Below, piece after piece: positions 37,647 through 46,941 of a stretch of 64,000 nt of DNA. Below the pieces are notes generated by a model. The model did no database searches. It worked only from the letters and a program-made list of their open reading frames with translations, and was not told the DNA's origin. The stretch covers positions 1 to 64,000 of the forward strand of contig NZ_WVHT01000003.1 in NCBI RefSeq assembly GCF_009834875.1, read 5' to 3'. A program made the translations under genes and the position numbers. Source of the stretch: Hufsiella arboris (lineage in GTDB: Bacteria; Bacteroidota; Bacteroidia; Sphingobacteriales; Sphingobacteriaceae). Each line of letters begins with the position of its first letter. Position 1 is the first letter of the stretch.

Positions 37647-39041
37647 ATGAGCAAGACATTATTTGACAAGGTGTGGGACACGCATGTTGTACGGAAAATC
37701 GAGGGTGGGCCTGATGTGTTATTTATTGATCGTCATTTAATACACGAAGTTACCAGCCCCGTTGCCTTTTTGGGCTTAAAAAACAGGGGCGTAAAAGTTT
37801 TATATCCTGAACGGACATTTGCTACGGCAGATCACAATACTCCGACAATAAACCAGCATTTGCCGGTTGCTGATCCTCTTTCGGCAAACCAGTTACAGGC
37901 ACTCGAAAACAACTCGAAAGAATACGGAATCAGCCACTGGGGATTAGGTCACCGTAAAAATGGCATCGTCCACGTTGTTGGTCCCGAATATGGAATTACG
38001 CAACCCGGAGCTACGATTGTATGCGGTGATTCGCACACTTCGACTCACGGAGCTTTCGGAGCTATCGCTTTTGGTATCGGAACGTCTGAGGTTGAGATGG
38101 TTCTTTCGACGCAGTGTATTATGCAGCCTAAGCCAAAAAGTATGCGTATTAACGTAACCGGAGAGCTGAATAAAGGCGTTACACCTAAAGATGTGGCACT
38201 GTTCATCATTTCAAAACTGACGACATCCGGCGCAACAGGTTATTTCGTAGAATATGCGGGCGAGGTTTTCGAGAAAATGACTATGGAAGGCCGCATGACG
38301 GTTTGTAACCTGAGTATCGAGATGGGTGCGCGCGGCGGGATGATCGCTCCGGATGAAACCACATTTAACTACGTGAGAGGACGTGAGTTTTCACCGAAAG
38401 AAGAAGCATGGGATAAAGCGATGGCATACTGGAAAACATTAAAATCTGATCCTGATGCAACATTTGATAAAGAGTTGACTTTCGACGGTTCCACTATAGA
38501 ACCAATGATCACTTATGGAACCAATCCCGGAATGGGAATGGGCATCTCAAATCATATTCCCGATGCGGAAGATGTGGAAGGCGGAGTTGCTACCTACGAA
38601 AAGTCATTAGGCTATATGGGCTTCCATGAAGGTGATTCTATGATTGGCAAAAAGATCGATTATGTTTTTGTGGGAAGCTGCACTAATGGACGAATCGAAG
38701 ATTTCCGCGCATTTGCTTCGCTAATTAAAGGAAAGAAAAAAGCGGACGATGTAACCGTCTGGCTGGTTCCCGGATCACACATTGTTGAATCGCAGATCAA
38801 AGAAGAAGGAATTCTGGACATTTTGACGGAAGCAGGTTTTTCGCTGCGTCAGCCAGGTTGCTCGGCATGCCTTGCAATGAACGACGATAAAGTTCCTGCC
38901 GGAAAATACGCGGTTAGCACATCCAACAGAAATTTTGAAGGACGACAAGGTCCCGGCGCACGTACGATGCTTGCCAGCCCGCTGGTTGCCGCAGCGGCAG
39001 CTATAACCGGGAAAGTAACCGATCCGCGAACCTTAATCTAA
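37647..39041 (+). CDS. leuC: 3-isopropylmalate dehydratase, large subunit
   Basis: 464-residue aconitase-family subunit that isomerises 2- to 3-isopropylmalate. Three cysteines expected to bind the 4Fe-4S cluster are seen: one in [14 protein letters not shown] and two in [31 protein letters not shown] is the classical substrate-binding segment. It is followed by leuD after 32 bases. Confidence 0.97.
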   Translation: MSKTLFDKVWDTHVVRKIEGGPDVLFIDRHLIHEVTSPVAFLGLKNRGVKVLYPERTFATADHNTPTINQHLPVADPLSANQLQALENNSKEYGISHWGLGHRKNGIVHVVGPEYGITQPGATIVCGDSHTSTHGAFGAIAFGIGTSEVEMVLSTQCIMQPKPKSMRINVTGELNKGVTPKDVALFIISKLTTSGATGYFVEYAGEVFEKMTMEGRMTVCNLSIEMGARGGMIAPDETTFNYVRGREFSPKEEAWDKAMAYWKTLKSDPDATFDKELTFDGSTIEPMITYGTNPGMGMGISNHIPDAEDVEGGVATYEKSLGYMGFHEGDSMIGKKIDYVFVGSCTNGRIEDFRAFASLIKGKKKADDVTVWLVPGSHIVESQIKEEGILDILTEAGFSLRQPGCSACLAMNDDKVPAGKYAVSTSNRNFEGRQGPGARTMLASPLVAAAAAITGKVTDPRTLI

Positions 39042-39073
39042 TACGACGCAACGCGTTCAATTAAAAGAATAAA

Positions 39074-39670
39074 ATGGCTTACGATAAATTCAACATATTA
39101 CAAAGTACTGCGGTTCCTCTTCCTATCGAGAATGTGGATACCGATCAGATTATTCCTGCCCGCTTTCTGAAAGCTACAGAGCGTGTAGGTTTTGGCGACA
39201 ATCTATTCAGAGACTGGCGTTACAATGCCGACAACACTCCAAAACAGGATTTCGTATTGAACGATTCTTTGTACAGCGGAAAGATCCTGGTGGGCGGAAA
39301 AAATTTCGGCTCCGGGTCATCACGCGAACACGCTGCCTGGGCAGTTTACGATTATGGGTTCCGTTGCGTTGTTTCGAGTTTCTTTGCGGATATATTCCGG
39401 AATAACTGTTTGAATATTGGCGTTTTGCCTGTTCAGGTTAGTCCTGAATTCCTTGAGAAAATATTCAAAGCTATTTACGATAATCCTAAAACCGAGCTGG
39501 AAGTTAATCTTCCCGAACAGCGTATAACTTTGCTTGCAAGCGGCGAATCGGAAAGCTTCGACATTAACAGCTATAAAAAAGATAATATGCTGAATGGCTT
39601 TGACGATATCGATTATCTGCAAAATATAAAAACAGAGATCCAGGAATTCGCTACTCACCTCCCACTTTAA
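39074..39670 (+). CDS. leuD: 3-isopropylmalate dehydratase, small subunit
   Basis: 198-residue partner of LeuC carrying the swivelling domain. The GKNFGSGSSREHAAWAVYDY motif and the early NVDTDQIIPARFLKATER segment are diagnostic. Length is normal. Downstream, AAAGTCGA (39689-39696) and TCGACTTT (39712-39719) can form a stem without a T tract, so transcription probably continues into the next gene. Confidence 0.97.
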   Translation: MAYDKFNILQSTAVPLPIENVDTDQIIPARFLKATERVGFGDNLFRDWRYNADNTPKQDFVLNDSLYSGKILVGGKNFGSGSSREHAAWAVYDYGFRCVVSSFFADIFRNNCLNIGVLPVQVSPEFLEKIFKAIYDNPKTELEVNLPEQRITLLASGESESFDINSYKKDNMLNGFDDIDYLQNIKTEIQEFATHLPL

Positions 39671-39771
39671 ATTAAAGATTTGCTAAATAAAGTCGATTTA
39701 TGAAATATATTTCGACTTTGATCAATGTGACAAGATAGCTAACCGATTAATAGCATAAGACCTAGCCCACA

Positions 39772-41289
39772 ATGACCAAAAGGAAAATCGAAATAATGGA
39801 TACGACACTGCGCGATGGCGAACAAACATCGGGCGTATCCTTCTCTATTTCGGACAAGTTAACCATTACCCAACTGCTGATCGAAGAATTGCAGGTTGAT
39901 CGTGTTGAGATCGCCTCAGCCCGTGTTTCTGAAGGCGAATTTGAGGCTGTAAAAGCGGTAATGGAATGGGCCGAGTCTAATGGCTACACTGAGAAAATCG
40001 AAGTATTGTCGTTCGTAGATAATGGCGTGTCAATCGACTGGATGGTTAACGCTGGTGTGCGTGTACAAAATCTGTTGACTAAAGGCTCGTTGAATCACCT
40101 TACCTATCAGCTAAAAAAGACCCCGGAACAACATTTTTCAGAAATTGCTCAAGTCATCAAGGTTTCTCATGACAAGAATATCGAGACAAACGTTTACCTG
40201 GAAGATTGGAGCAACGGAATGCGCAGCTCACGCGAATATGTTCTCCAATATTTAGATTTTCTGGCGACGCAGCCTATAAAAAGAGTTTTACTTCCGGATA
40301 CGCTAGGCATCTTAACTCCATCAGAGACATTTGACTTTATTTCATTACTACGTTCAAAATATCCCAAGTTGCACTTTGATTTTCACGCCCACAATGACTA
40401 CGACCTTGGAACGGCGAATGTTCTCGAGGCCGTTAAAGCTGGTGCCAACGGTTTACATTTAACCGTGAATGGCATGGGAGAACGTGCTGGGAATGCGCCT
40501 TTGGCCAGCGCGGTGGCTGTGATAAATGATTTTCTTCCTGAAGTTGAAATTAATTTAATAGAGTCGTCGATCTATAAAGTCAGCAAGCTGGTTGAAACCT
40601 TTTCGCGGGTAAGAATTCCGGCGAACAAGCCGATTGTTGGTGATAATGTTTTCACACAGACAGCAGGTATTCATGCCGACGGCGACAACAAAAAGAATTT
40701 ATATTTTAACGATCTGTTGCCGGAACGTTTCGGCAGGAAACGTAAATATGCCTTGGGCAAAACTTCAGGAAAAGCTAACATTGAGAAAAACCTACAGGAA
40801 CTTGGACTAAAACTAAACGACGACGATTTGAAACGCGTAACACAGCGTGTTATCGAATTAGGTGATAAAAAGGAAACTGTAACGCAAGAGGATTTACCTT
40901 ACATCATTTCCGACGTTTTGGATAGTAAGCTTTACGAAGAAAAGGTGGTCGTGGAATCGTATGTTTTAACAAACTCGAAAGGGCTCAGACCTTCGGCTAC
41001 AATTTCAGTCTGCATTGAAGGGAAGTTAATCGAGACCAACGCACAGGGTGACGGACAATTTGATGCGTTTATGAATGCGCTCAGCAAAGTATACGACGAG
41101 AAGAACTTGACTTTGCCCAAGCTGATCGACTATGCCGTAAGAATTGCGCCGGGAAGTGATTCCGACGCCTTATGCGAAACCATTATCACCTGGGAAACGG
41201 AAAATAAAACTTTTATAACTCGTGGATTGGATTCTGATCAGACAGTTTCTGCGATAAAATCTGCTCAAAAGATGCTGAATATCATATAA
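39772..41289 (+). CDS. LeuA paralogue: 2-isopropylmalate/citramalate synthase family
   Basis: 505-residue second member of the LeuA family in the same cluster. The active-site strand [16 protein letters not shown] is intact (residues 9-24), as are FDFHAHNDYDLGT (metal His) and LTVNGMGERAGNAPLASAVA. The C-terminal regulatory domain is present (GLRPSATISVCIEGK). It is clearly diverged from the first LeuA (different spacing around QTSGVSFS and a distinct second half), so it may act on another 2-oxo acid. A citramalate synthase role in isoleucine synthesis from pyruvate is one possibility; an alternative isopropylmalate synthase is another. Sequence alone cannot decide. Confidence 0.8.
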   Translation: MTKRKIEIMDTTLRDGEQTSGVSFSISDKLTITQLLIEELQVDRVEIASARVSEGEFEAVKAVMEWAESNGYTEKIEVLSFVDNGVSIDWMVNAGVRVQNLLTKGSLNHLTYQLKKTPEQHFSEIAQVIKVSHDKNIETNVYLEDWSNGMRSSREYVLQYLDFLATQPIKRVLLPDTLGILTPSETFDFISLLRSKYPKLHFDFHAHNDYDLGTANVLEAVKAGANGLHLTVNGMGERAGNAPLASAVAVINDFLPEVEINLIESSIYKVSKLVETFSRVRIPANKPIVGDNVFTQTAGIHADGDNKKNLYFNDLLPERFGRKRKYALGKTSGKANIEKNLQELGLKLNDDDLKRVTQRVIELGDKKETVTQEDLPYIISDVLDSKLYEEKVVVESYVLTNSKGLRPSATISVCIEGKLIETNAQGDGQFDAFMNALSKVYDEKNLTLPKLIDYAVRIAPGSDSDALCETIITWETENKTFITRGLDSDQTVSAIKSAQKMLNII

Positions 41290-41311
41290 CCAGTAAGTAA
41301 AAGGCTGCCAT

Positions 41312-41443
41312 ATGCCGAAGCAATCAATTTTAAACCTGGTTGAAGCGACACCCTGGAACGAAGCCGGGAAATGTGGGATGAGTGAGGAGTACGCGGAAAA
41401 CGGGGCCGCCACAACCGATGAAAATCAGTTTTTGCTTTTCTAA
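41312..41443 (+). CDS. Possible 43-residue ORF between the LeuA paralogue and leuB
   Basis: A frame from the ATG at 41312 to the TAA at 41441 encodes 43 residues (beginning MPKQSILNLVEATPWNEAGK), too short for usual ORF cut-offs. No family is recognised, it is not rich in Leu, Val or Ile, and no terminator/antiterminator pair follows, so it does not look like a classical attenuator leader. It might be a small protein or a relic. The rest of the 261-base gap is AT-rich. Confidence 0.25.
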   Translation: MPKQSILNLVEATPWNEAGKCGMSEEYAENGAATTDENQFLLF

Positions 41444-41550
41444 TTAAAGTGGTTCAACAACTTGATTTGCGATTTTTAACCATCATAACATTATTACGAC
41501 GTTACATTTAAAATCTAAAAATACTCAACGATTCAAACTAAACTATAAAA

Positions 41551-42609
41551 ATGAAACTAAATATCGCCCTTCTGGCCGGAGACGGAATAGGCCCTGAGGT
41601 AATCGATCAGGCCGTAAAAGTATCGGACGCTGTCGCTAAAAAATTCGGGCACGAGATTAATTGGACATCAGCTTTGACGGGCGCCTGCGCGATCGACGCG
41701 GTTGGCGAACCTTATCCCGACGAGACTCATGAAATCTGTATGGCTGCTGACGCCGTTTTATTTGGCGCTATCGGACACCCACGGTTTGATAACGATCCCA
41801 AAGCGACGGTTCGCCCTGAGCAGGGTTTACTGAAAATGCGCAAGAAATTGGGTTTGTACGCAAATGTACGCCCAACATTTACATTCCCTTCTTTGATTGA
41901 CAATTCGCCATTAAAAAGAGAACGGATTGAAGGAACAGATCTTATTATTCTACGTGAGCTTACCGGCGGAATTTATTTCGGCGAGCGAGGCAGAAAAGAT
42001 GACGGAAACACCGCTTTTGATACCTGCACCTACACGCGCGAAGAAATCCAGCGCCTGGCGAAATTAGGATTTGAAATGGCAATGACACGCGGAAAAAAAC
42101 TTTGCTGTGTTGATAAAGCCAATGTTTTGGAAAGCTCACGTTTATGGCGTGAAACCGTCCAGGATATGGAAAAGGATTTCCCTGAAGTGACCGTTTCTTA
42201 TGAGTTTGTGGATGCAGTTGCGATGCGTTTGGTTCAATGGCCAAGTTCATACGATGTGATTATCACCGAAAACTTGTTCGGCGATATTTTAACAGATGAA
42301 GCTTCGGTTATTTCAGGATCAATGGGATTGATGCCATCTGCTTCGGTTGGCGTTCATACATCCTTATACGAACCGATCCACGGATCATATCCTCAAGCCG
42401 CAGGAAAAGATATTGCTAACCCTTTAGCGACTGTTTTGTCTGCCGCAATGATGTTTGAAGATGCTTTTGGATTGAAAGAAGAGGCTGAAGCAATTCGTGC
42501 GGTGGTTAATAAATCGCTTGCCGAAGGAATTGTAACGGAAGATCTCGCTGGTAAAAATAAAACCTACAAAACCAGCGAAGTTGGAGATTGGCTGGCAGCA
42601 CATATTTAA
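41551..42609 (+). CDS. leuB: 3-isopropylmalate dehydrogenase
   Basis: 352-residue NAD-dependent beta-decarboxylating dehydrogenase that oxidises 3-isopropylmalate. It starts LNIALLAGDGIGPEVIDQAV. The substrate-binding RPEQGLLKMRKKLGLYANVR and the metal site in TENLFGDILTDEASVISGSM are present, and a C-terminal GSYPQAAGKDIANPLATVLS forms part of the NAD site. A perfect terminator follows, so the ilv-leu transcript may end here. Confidence 0.97.
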   Translation: MKLNIALLAGDGIGPEVIDQAVKVSDAVAKKFGHEINWTSALTGACAIDAVGEPYPDETHEICMAADAVLFGAIGHPRFDNDPKATVRPEQGLLKMRKKLGLYANVRPTFTFPSLIDNSPLKRERIEGTDLIILRELTGGIYFGERGRKDDGNTAFDTCTYTREEIQRLAKLGFEMAMTRGKKLCCVDKANVLESSRLWRETVQDMEKDFPEVTVSYEFVDAVAMRLVQWPSSYDVIITENLFGDILTDEASVISGSMGLMPSASVGVHTSLYEPIHGSYPQAAGKDIANPLATVLSAAMMFEDAFGLKEEAEAIRAVVNKSLAEGIVTEDLAGKNKTYKTSEVGDWLAAHI

Positions 42610-42630
42610 AAGCATAAAAAAAATAAGTTG

Positions 42631-42666
42631 AAACCGTTGCTGAGATGTCAGCAACGGTTTTTTATT
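42631..42666 (+). terminator. Strong terminator after leuB
   Basis: AAACCGTTGCTGA (42631-42643) and TCAGCAACGGTTT (42648-42660) form a perfect thirteen-base stem with a four-base GATG loop, followed by a T-rich tract. It lies between leuB and the ABM gene, so expression of the ABM-ilvA pair probably depends on read-through or its own promoter. Confidence 0.93.
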
Positions 42667-42677
42667 AATAAAATATT

Positions 42678-42980
42678 ATGATCACCGAACTTGCCACCTT
42701 ATACGTTAAGCCAAATCGACAAAAACAATTTGAAACTGACTTTGAAATTGCCGGGCAATATATCAGTTCAATAGATGGCTACATTTCACACAGTTTACAA
42801 AAGTGCGTTGAACAAGACGATAAATACATTTTGCTGGTAAGTTGGCGAAGCCTCGACGATCATACGATCGGCTTTAGGAAATCCGAAGTGTACTTGAAAT
42901 GGAAGGAATTGCTTCATCATTACTATGATCCGTTTCCGGTGGTAGAGCATTTTGAAACAATCATCGAAAACAAAAAGTAA
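42678..42980 (+). CDS. Small ABM-domain protein
   Basis: 100 residues with the ferredoxin-like fold of antibiotic biosynthesis monooxygenase-like proteins: MITELATLYVKPNRQKQFET, then SIDGYISHSLQKCVEQDDKY and ILLVSWRSLDDHTIGFRKSE with the conserved W-x-S-x-x-x-H pattern. No close tie to amino acid synthesis is known. It is placed 15 bases before ilvA and probably shares its transcript. Confidence 0.75.
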   Translation: MITELATLYVKPNRQKQFETDFEIAGQYISSIDGYISHSLQKCVEQDDKYILLVSWRSLDDHTIGFRKSEVYLKWKELLHHYYDPFPVVEHFETIIENKK

Positions 42981-42995
42981 TTACCAAATTTGCAT

Positions 42996-44240
42996 ATGAC
43001 ACATTCCGAAGAGCTTAATTTCGAAGCTGCTGCCGAAAGACTTAAGAACATCGTAAAACACACCCCACTAATCCATAGTCAACGATTATCTGAAAAATAT
43101 TCATGCAATGTTTATCTAAAAAGAGAAGATCTGCAAGTTGTGCGTTCGTACAAACTTCGCGGAGCTTATAACATGATCAGCACGTTGCATGCAATTGAAC
43201 TTTCCAAAGGCGTCGTTTGTGCAAGCGCCGGCAACCATGCCCAGGGCTTTGCCTATTCATGCAACAAGCTTGGAGTGAAAGGTGTAATTTTTATGCCTGA
43301 GATTACGCCGCGTCAGAAAATCCGGCAAACGGAAATGTTTGGAAGCGGAAGCGTCGAAATTATTTTAGTTGGCGATACCTTTGACGACTGCCTGAAGGAA
43401 GCCTTGGCTTATACTGCGGCACATGGTATGAAGTTTATTCCGCCTTTTGATGATTATCGGATTATCGAAGGCCAGGGAACTGTTGGCGTAGAAATATTTG
43501 AAGATCTTCCGGACATCGATATTGCGATTATTCCGGTCGGCGGCGGAGGGTTATCGGCCGGTGCCGGCACTTATCTCAAACAAAAAAATAGCGCTATAGA
43601 AATTATTGGGGTTGAGCCAATGGGCGCTCCGTCAATGACCAGGGCATTACAGGAAAGGAAGCCGGTATTATTAGAAAGCATTAACCGTTTTATTGACGGC
43701 GCAGCTGTGAAGTGTGTTGGACAATTGACATATGCTATCTGCAAAGATGTGCTGGATGACATAATCCTGATTCCGGAAGGAAAAGTATGTACAACTATCC
43801 TTAAGCTGTACGATGAAGACGCCATCGTCGCCGAACCGGCAGGCGCTCTTTCCGTAGCTGCGTTAGATCTTATAAAAGATCGTTTAAAAGGCAAAAACGT
43901 AGTCTGTGTAGTGAGTGGTGGCAATAATGACATCGACCGAATGGGCGAAATCAAAGAGCTCTCCCTACTGTATGAGGGATTAAAACACTATTTCATTGTC
44001 CGTTTTCCGCAGCGCCCGGGAGCTTTGAAGCTTTTCGTAAATAATGTTCTTGGGCCAAATGATGATATTACCCGTTTTGAATTTATCAAAAAAACCGAAC
44101 GCGAACGCGGGCCGGCACTGGTAGGCATCGAACTAAAATCTGCGGACGACTACGAGTCGCTTTTGCAAAGAATGCAAGAAAATCATTTCGATTGCATAGA
44201 AGTAAATCAGGATCAAACATTATTTGAGTACCTGGTTTAA
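42996..44240 (+). CDS. ilvA: Threonine dehydratase
   Basis: 414 residues from the ATG at 42996 (a TTG two codons earlier is less likely). PLP enzyme that deaminates threonine to 2-oxobutyrate, the start of isoleucine synthesis. PLP lysine is Lys53 (RSYKLRGAYN). The phosphate-binding loop is PVGGGGLSAGAG. The C-terminal ACT-like regulatory domain (HYFIVRFPQRPGALKLFVNN) is present in one copy, unlike the two of E. coli IlvA, suggesting a simpler feedback control. Confidence 0.95.
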   Translation: MTHSEELNFEAAAERLKNIVKHTPLIHSQRLSEKYSCNVYLKREDLQVVRSYKLRGAYNMISTLHAIELSKGVVCASAGNHAQGFAYSCNKLGVKGVIFMPEITPRQKIRQTEMFGSGSVEIILVGDTFDDCLKEALAYTAAHGMKFIPPFDDYRIIEGQGTVGVEIFEDLPDIDIAIIPVGGGGLSAGAGTYLKQKNSAIEIIGVEPMGAPSMTRALQERKPVLLESINRFIDGAAVKCVGQLTYAICKDVLDDIILIPEGKVCTTILKLYDEDAIVAEPAGALSVAALDLIKDRLKGKNVVCVVSGGNNDIDRMGEIKELSLLYEGLKHYFIVRFPQRPGALKLFVNNVLGPNDDITRFEFIKKTERERGPALVGIELKSADDYESLLQRMQENHFDCIEVNQDQTLFEYLV

Positions 44241-44259
44241 ACGGGATATCGGATTGGGG

Positions 44260-45255
44260 TTAATCGAAATCAAGGTGTCTATTGACAGCCAGATGGATCG
44301 AATCATTTATTTTGTACGTACCCGGATGGTGATTTAAAACCCTCAGGGTTACGTCCTGGTATTTCACCAATAATTCTTCACTATTGCCGAGAAAGAAAAT
44401 GTCTCTTACTGTGTAAATCTTATCCAGCCAGCTTTTGGTTACTTTTATCCATTCCGGGTAAATGGCAGTCTGGCTACCTGATATCTTAATTCCGATTTTT
44501 GATGCCTCCGCAGCCGTAAGTACATTGCAATTTCCTAACAACCGGGCAGTATATAATGCTGCCGGATTTTGATACAAATCTTCCGGTTTTCCTTTTTCGA
44601 TAAGCTCTCCCAAACGCATTACGATAAGTTCATCTGCAAGGGAAAGACCATCGACAGGGTCATGTGAAACCAGGATGATTGTTGTACCAAGTTCGTGCGA
44701 AATTCGCCGGAGATCAGCACGTAAATGATTTTTAAGAATAGTGTCAACCTGGCTGAACGGCTCATCCAGCAAAAGGACTTCTGGCTGAGTAATTATAGCC
44801 CTTGCTATCGCAACTCGTTGTCTTTCACCACCACTCAAGTCAGCCGCTCTTTTACCGGCAAGGTGCGTGATTCTAAAAAAATCCAGCATTTCCATCGTGC
44901 GGTCGTTCTTAAACTTCAAATCGGTATTTGGAAGCAGCGCCGCAATGTTATCATAAACTTTGGCATACAGATTAAGATCAAAATCCTGGGTAACCATTCG
45001 CATACTGTCATGCCCGGGAATAAGCTTTTCGGATGGTCCCTTAATACGTTCGCCGTTAAATTGAATCTCGCCTGAATCTGGGATCTGCAATCCGAAAAGC
45101 AATTTCAAAAAGGTGCTTTTACCACTTCCGCTTTCACCGACGATAGCTGTGATTTTTCCTTTTTCTATCGAAACCGATATGCTTTTTACACCTGAATTAA
45201 TTTCGGGTGAGTATTGTTTGGTGACTTCGTTAAAGCCAATATATTTTGTAGACAC
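44260..45255 (-). CDS. ABC transporter ATP-binding protein, orphan
   Basis: 331 residues. Walker A GESGSGKST at residues 40-48, signature LSGGE at 140-144, Walker B LLLDEP at 161-166 and the H-loop His198 are all intact. The C-terminal ~100 residues (from about GNCNVLTAAEASKIGIKISG) resemble the TOBE-like regulatory extension of importer ATPases such as PotA, CysA and FbpC. No permease or binding protein is adjacent, so it must pair with membrane subunits encoded elsewhere, or act alone. The transported substrate cannot be deduced. Confidence 0.85.
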   Translation of the reverse strand: MSTKYIGFNEVTKQYSPEINSGVKSISVSIEKGKITAIVGESGSGKSTFLKLLFGLQIPDSGEIQFNGERIKGPSEKLIPGHDSMRMVTQDFDLNLYAKVYDNIAALLPNTDLKFKNDRTMEMLDFFRITHLAGKRAADLSGGERQRVAIARAIITQPEVLLLDEPFSQVDTILKNHLRADLRRISHELGTTIILVSHDPVDGLSLADELIVMRLGELIEKGKPEDLYQNPAALYTARLLGNCNVLTAAEASKIGIKISGSQTAIYPEWIKVTKSWLDKIYTVRDIFFLGNSEELLVKYQDVTLRVLNHHPGTYKINDSIHLAVNRHLDFD

Positions 45256-45269
45256 GATCCAAAGATAAC

Positions 45270-45298
45270 AAAAAAGCCCCTCCGTCGCCGGAAGAGCT
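45270..45298 (-). terminator. Terminator after the outer-membrane protein gene
   Basis: On the minus strand GCTCTTCCG and CGGAGGGGC pair over nine bases (two G-T pairs) around GCGA, followed by TTTTTT. It lies between the end of the outer-membrane gene at 45322 and the start of the ABC ATPase, closing the sigma-factor operon. Confidence 0.8.
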
Positions 45299-45321
45299 AA
45301 AGCGTAGTTGACGCGAAATTT

Positions 45322-46137
45322 TTAAAAGCCAGCCATCAAGCCGAAAGACATATTCCTGAGTCCATCCTGCGCCGGGCTGTTCTCAAACATATCGTTGAAG
45401 TAATATTTGGCAAATAATCCCAGGCCGCCATAACCAACTCTGACAACAGCACCATATCTGAAGGTTGTATAATGATAATCGTCCTTGAATTTTTGCTTAC
45501 CGTTTTCATCACTGATCTGCTTGACTTTTCCATTTAAAAGGAATCCGATTTCGGGACCAGCCACGAAACGAAACTTTCTGCCGCGGTTATCATCCCTGGT
45601 ACGAAATTCGAATGCCAGCGGAATACGAACATAAGTTGATGAAAAGCGATTCTTGCTGTAGTCGATCGTGTCCTGGCGATAAGTTAAAACCGGTTCATTA
45701 GGCAATATCGTGATGTCTTCGCGAAGGCGAATGTGAACCCAGTCGATACCGCCGGCCAGGTAAATTTTAAAATTGCTGTTGAAGCGGTAGCCCATTTGCA
45801 AAACATCAAATCCAACAGTGCTTGTTTTGCCCGCACGATACGAAAGAAATTGATTTTGTGGAGACAAGGTAAAACTTCCATTATCAATCAATTTTGCATA
45901 ACCAAGATCGAAACGGCTGAAAGTAATTCCGAAAGAAAAACCAGGAGCTTTGGACGGCGTGTCCTCATCTTCGTCATCATCGTCATTTCCTACGCCAACG
46001 CCTGATTCCGTATCGATTTTAATGGTTACTGATTTCTTCTTTTTGACAACAGTATCCTGTTTTACTGTAGTCGAATCCTGTGCGAAAGCTCCGGCTAAAA
46101 TACAGGCGAGTATGAGTGTTAAAAATGTACGTTTCAT
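45322..46137 (-). CDS. Outer-membrane beta-barrel protein with acidic linker
   Basis: 271 residues with a signal peptide (MKRTFLTLILACILAGAFAQ). After a Lys/Val-rich stretch comes a run of eight Asp/Glu (residues 52-59) within a short linker, then a PorT-type or related eight-strand barrel with aromatic-ended strands (SFGITFSRFDLGYAKLI, YRAGKTSTVGFDVLQMGYRF, YGAVVRVGYGGLGLFAKYYF) and a terminal Phe (FGLMAGF), as expected for insertion by the BAM complex. It is the last gene of the ECF sigma operon and may be part of its regulon or sensing system. The acidic run could bind divalent cations. Confidence 0.8.
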   Translation of the reverse strand: MKRTFLTLILACILAGAFAQDSTTVKQDTVVKKKKSVTIKIDTESGVGVGNDDDDEDEDTPSKAPGFSFGITFSRFDLGYAKLIDNGSFTLSPQNQFLSYRAGKTSTVGFDVLQMGYRFNSNFKIYLAGGIDWVHIRLREDITILPNEPVLTYRQDTIDYSKNRFSSTYVRIPLAFEFRTRDDNRGRKFRFVAGPEIGFLLNGKVKQISDENGKQKFKDDYHYTTFRYGAVVRVGYGGLGLFAKYYFNDMFENSPAQDGLRNMSFGLMAGF

Positions 46138-46155
46138 AACTTATGTAAGGTTGAT

Positions 46156-46941
46156 CTAGTTTTTATTTTTGCTCTTAAATTTTACAAATCCTAAATTGAC
46201 GCCTGTCAGTTCTGTTCCTTCATCGTTGTTTGAGAAATGTATCAGCTTCTCCTGCCGTTTATCCACTTTCGAAACCACAAAGTTGATAATGTCTCCCATC
46301 GACCTGATTTTCCGTTTAGACTTATCAGTTTGCGCTGAATCATCTGCATCTTCTTTCAACAACGACGCTAACACCGGTTCTTCTTTTTTTATCTCCGGTG
46401 CCTCAATTTCAGGTTTTGACACGTTTTGAGTTTCCGGACTTATCTTTCGAGTCTCTGATTTCGCCACTAACGTTTCCCGTTCTACCACTCTTTGAGAATC
46501 AGGACGTGCCGGCAGCGTCGGTTTTTCATAATCCTTTTTTAGCGGTTTTTGTTTCGCGGAAGCAATAAAACTCTGCTTCGGTACATTCGCCTTGTTAGAG
46601 GCTGACTTATCTTTTATTGCTTCCTGGTTTTCGACAGATTCATTTGCAACCGCAACTTTCTCAACAGGCAACTTTTCATCCTTGACAGATGGCTTTACTG
46701 CCGGTTTTAGTCTTACTATCTTTTGAGATGTTTTTCCGTTTGGATGACAGGCAAAAAACAGACCTACCCCTAGCACGAGCACAACCGAAGCCGCAGCCAT
46801 CCACCAAACAAAAAAGGTTTTCTTTTTCTTTTTTCCATCCAGCTCACCGGCGATTTTATCAAAAAGCCCTTCAGACGGTTCTATTTCAAAATCTTTAAAC
46901 CTGTTCTGGAACAGTTTATCTAAATCCTTATCCTGCAGCAT
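46156..46941 (-). CDS. Anti-sigma-like single-helix membrane protein
   Basis: 261 residues. The cytoplasmic N terminus (MLQDKDLDKLFQNRFKDFEI) is short and charged, one transmembrane helix lies at about 42-64, and the remaining ~195 residues are a Lys/Glu/Pro-rich, low-complexity periplasmic part ending KSKNKN. It overlaps the sigma gene by 14 bases. In Bacteroidota this place and shape usually mark the anti-sigma factor; the classical ZAS zinc motif is not seen, so the inhibitory role is inferred from context. Confidence 0.7.
   Translation of the reverse strand: MLQDKDLDKLFQNRFKDFEIEPSEGLFDKIAGELDGKKKKKTFFVWWMAAASVVLVLGVGLFFACHPNGKTSQKIVRLKPAVKPSVKDEKLPVEKVAVANESVENQEAIKDKSASNKANVPKQSFIASAKQKPLKKDYEKPTLPARPDSQRVVERETLVAKSETRKISPETQNVSKPEIEAPEIKKEEPVLASLLKEDADDSAQTDKSKRKIRSMGDIINFVVSKVDKRQEKLIHFSNNDEGTELTGVNLGFVKFKSKNKN

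Noticed and set aside
39689-39719. Stem AAAGTCGA/TCGACTTT after leuD as a terminator
   Set aside because: The loop is 15 bases and no T tract follows; the next gene continues the same pathway, so termination here is unlikely.
41290-41550. Riboswitch or attenuator before leuB
   Set aside because: Some GC-rich text resembles a cobalamin-type core superficially, but the conserved box and pairing arms are missing and no terminator follows.
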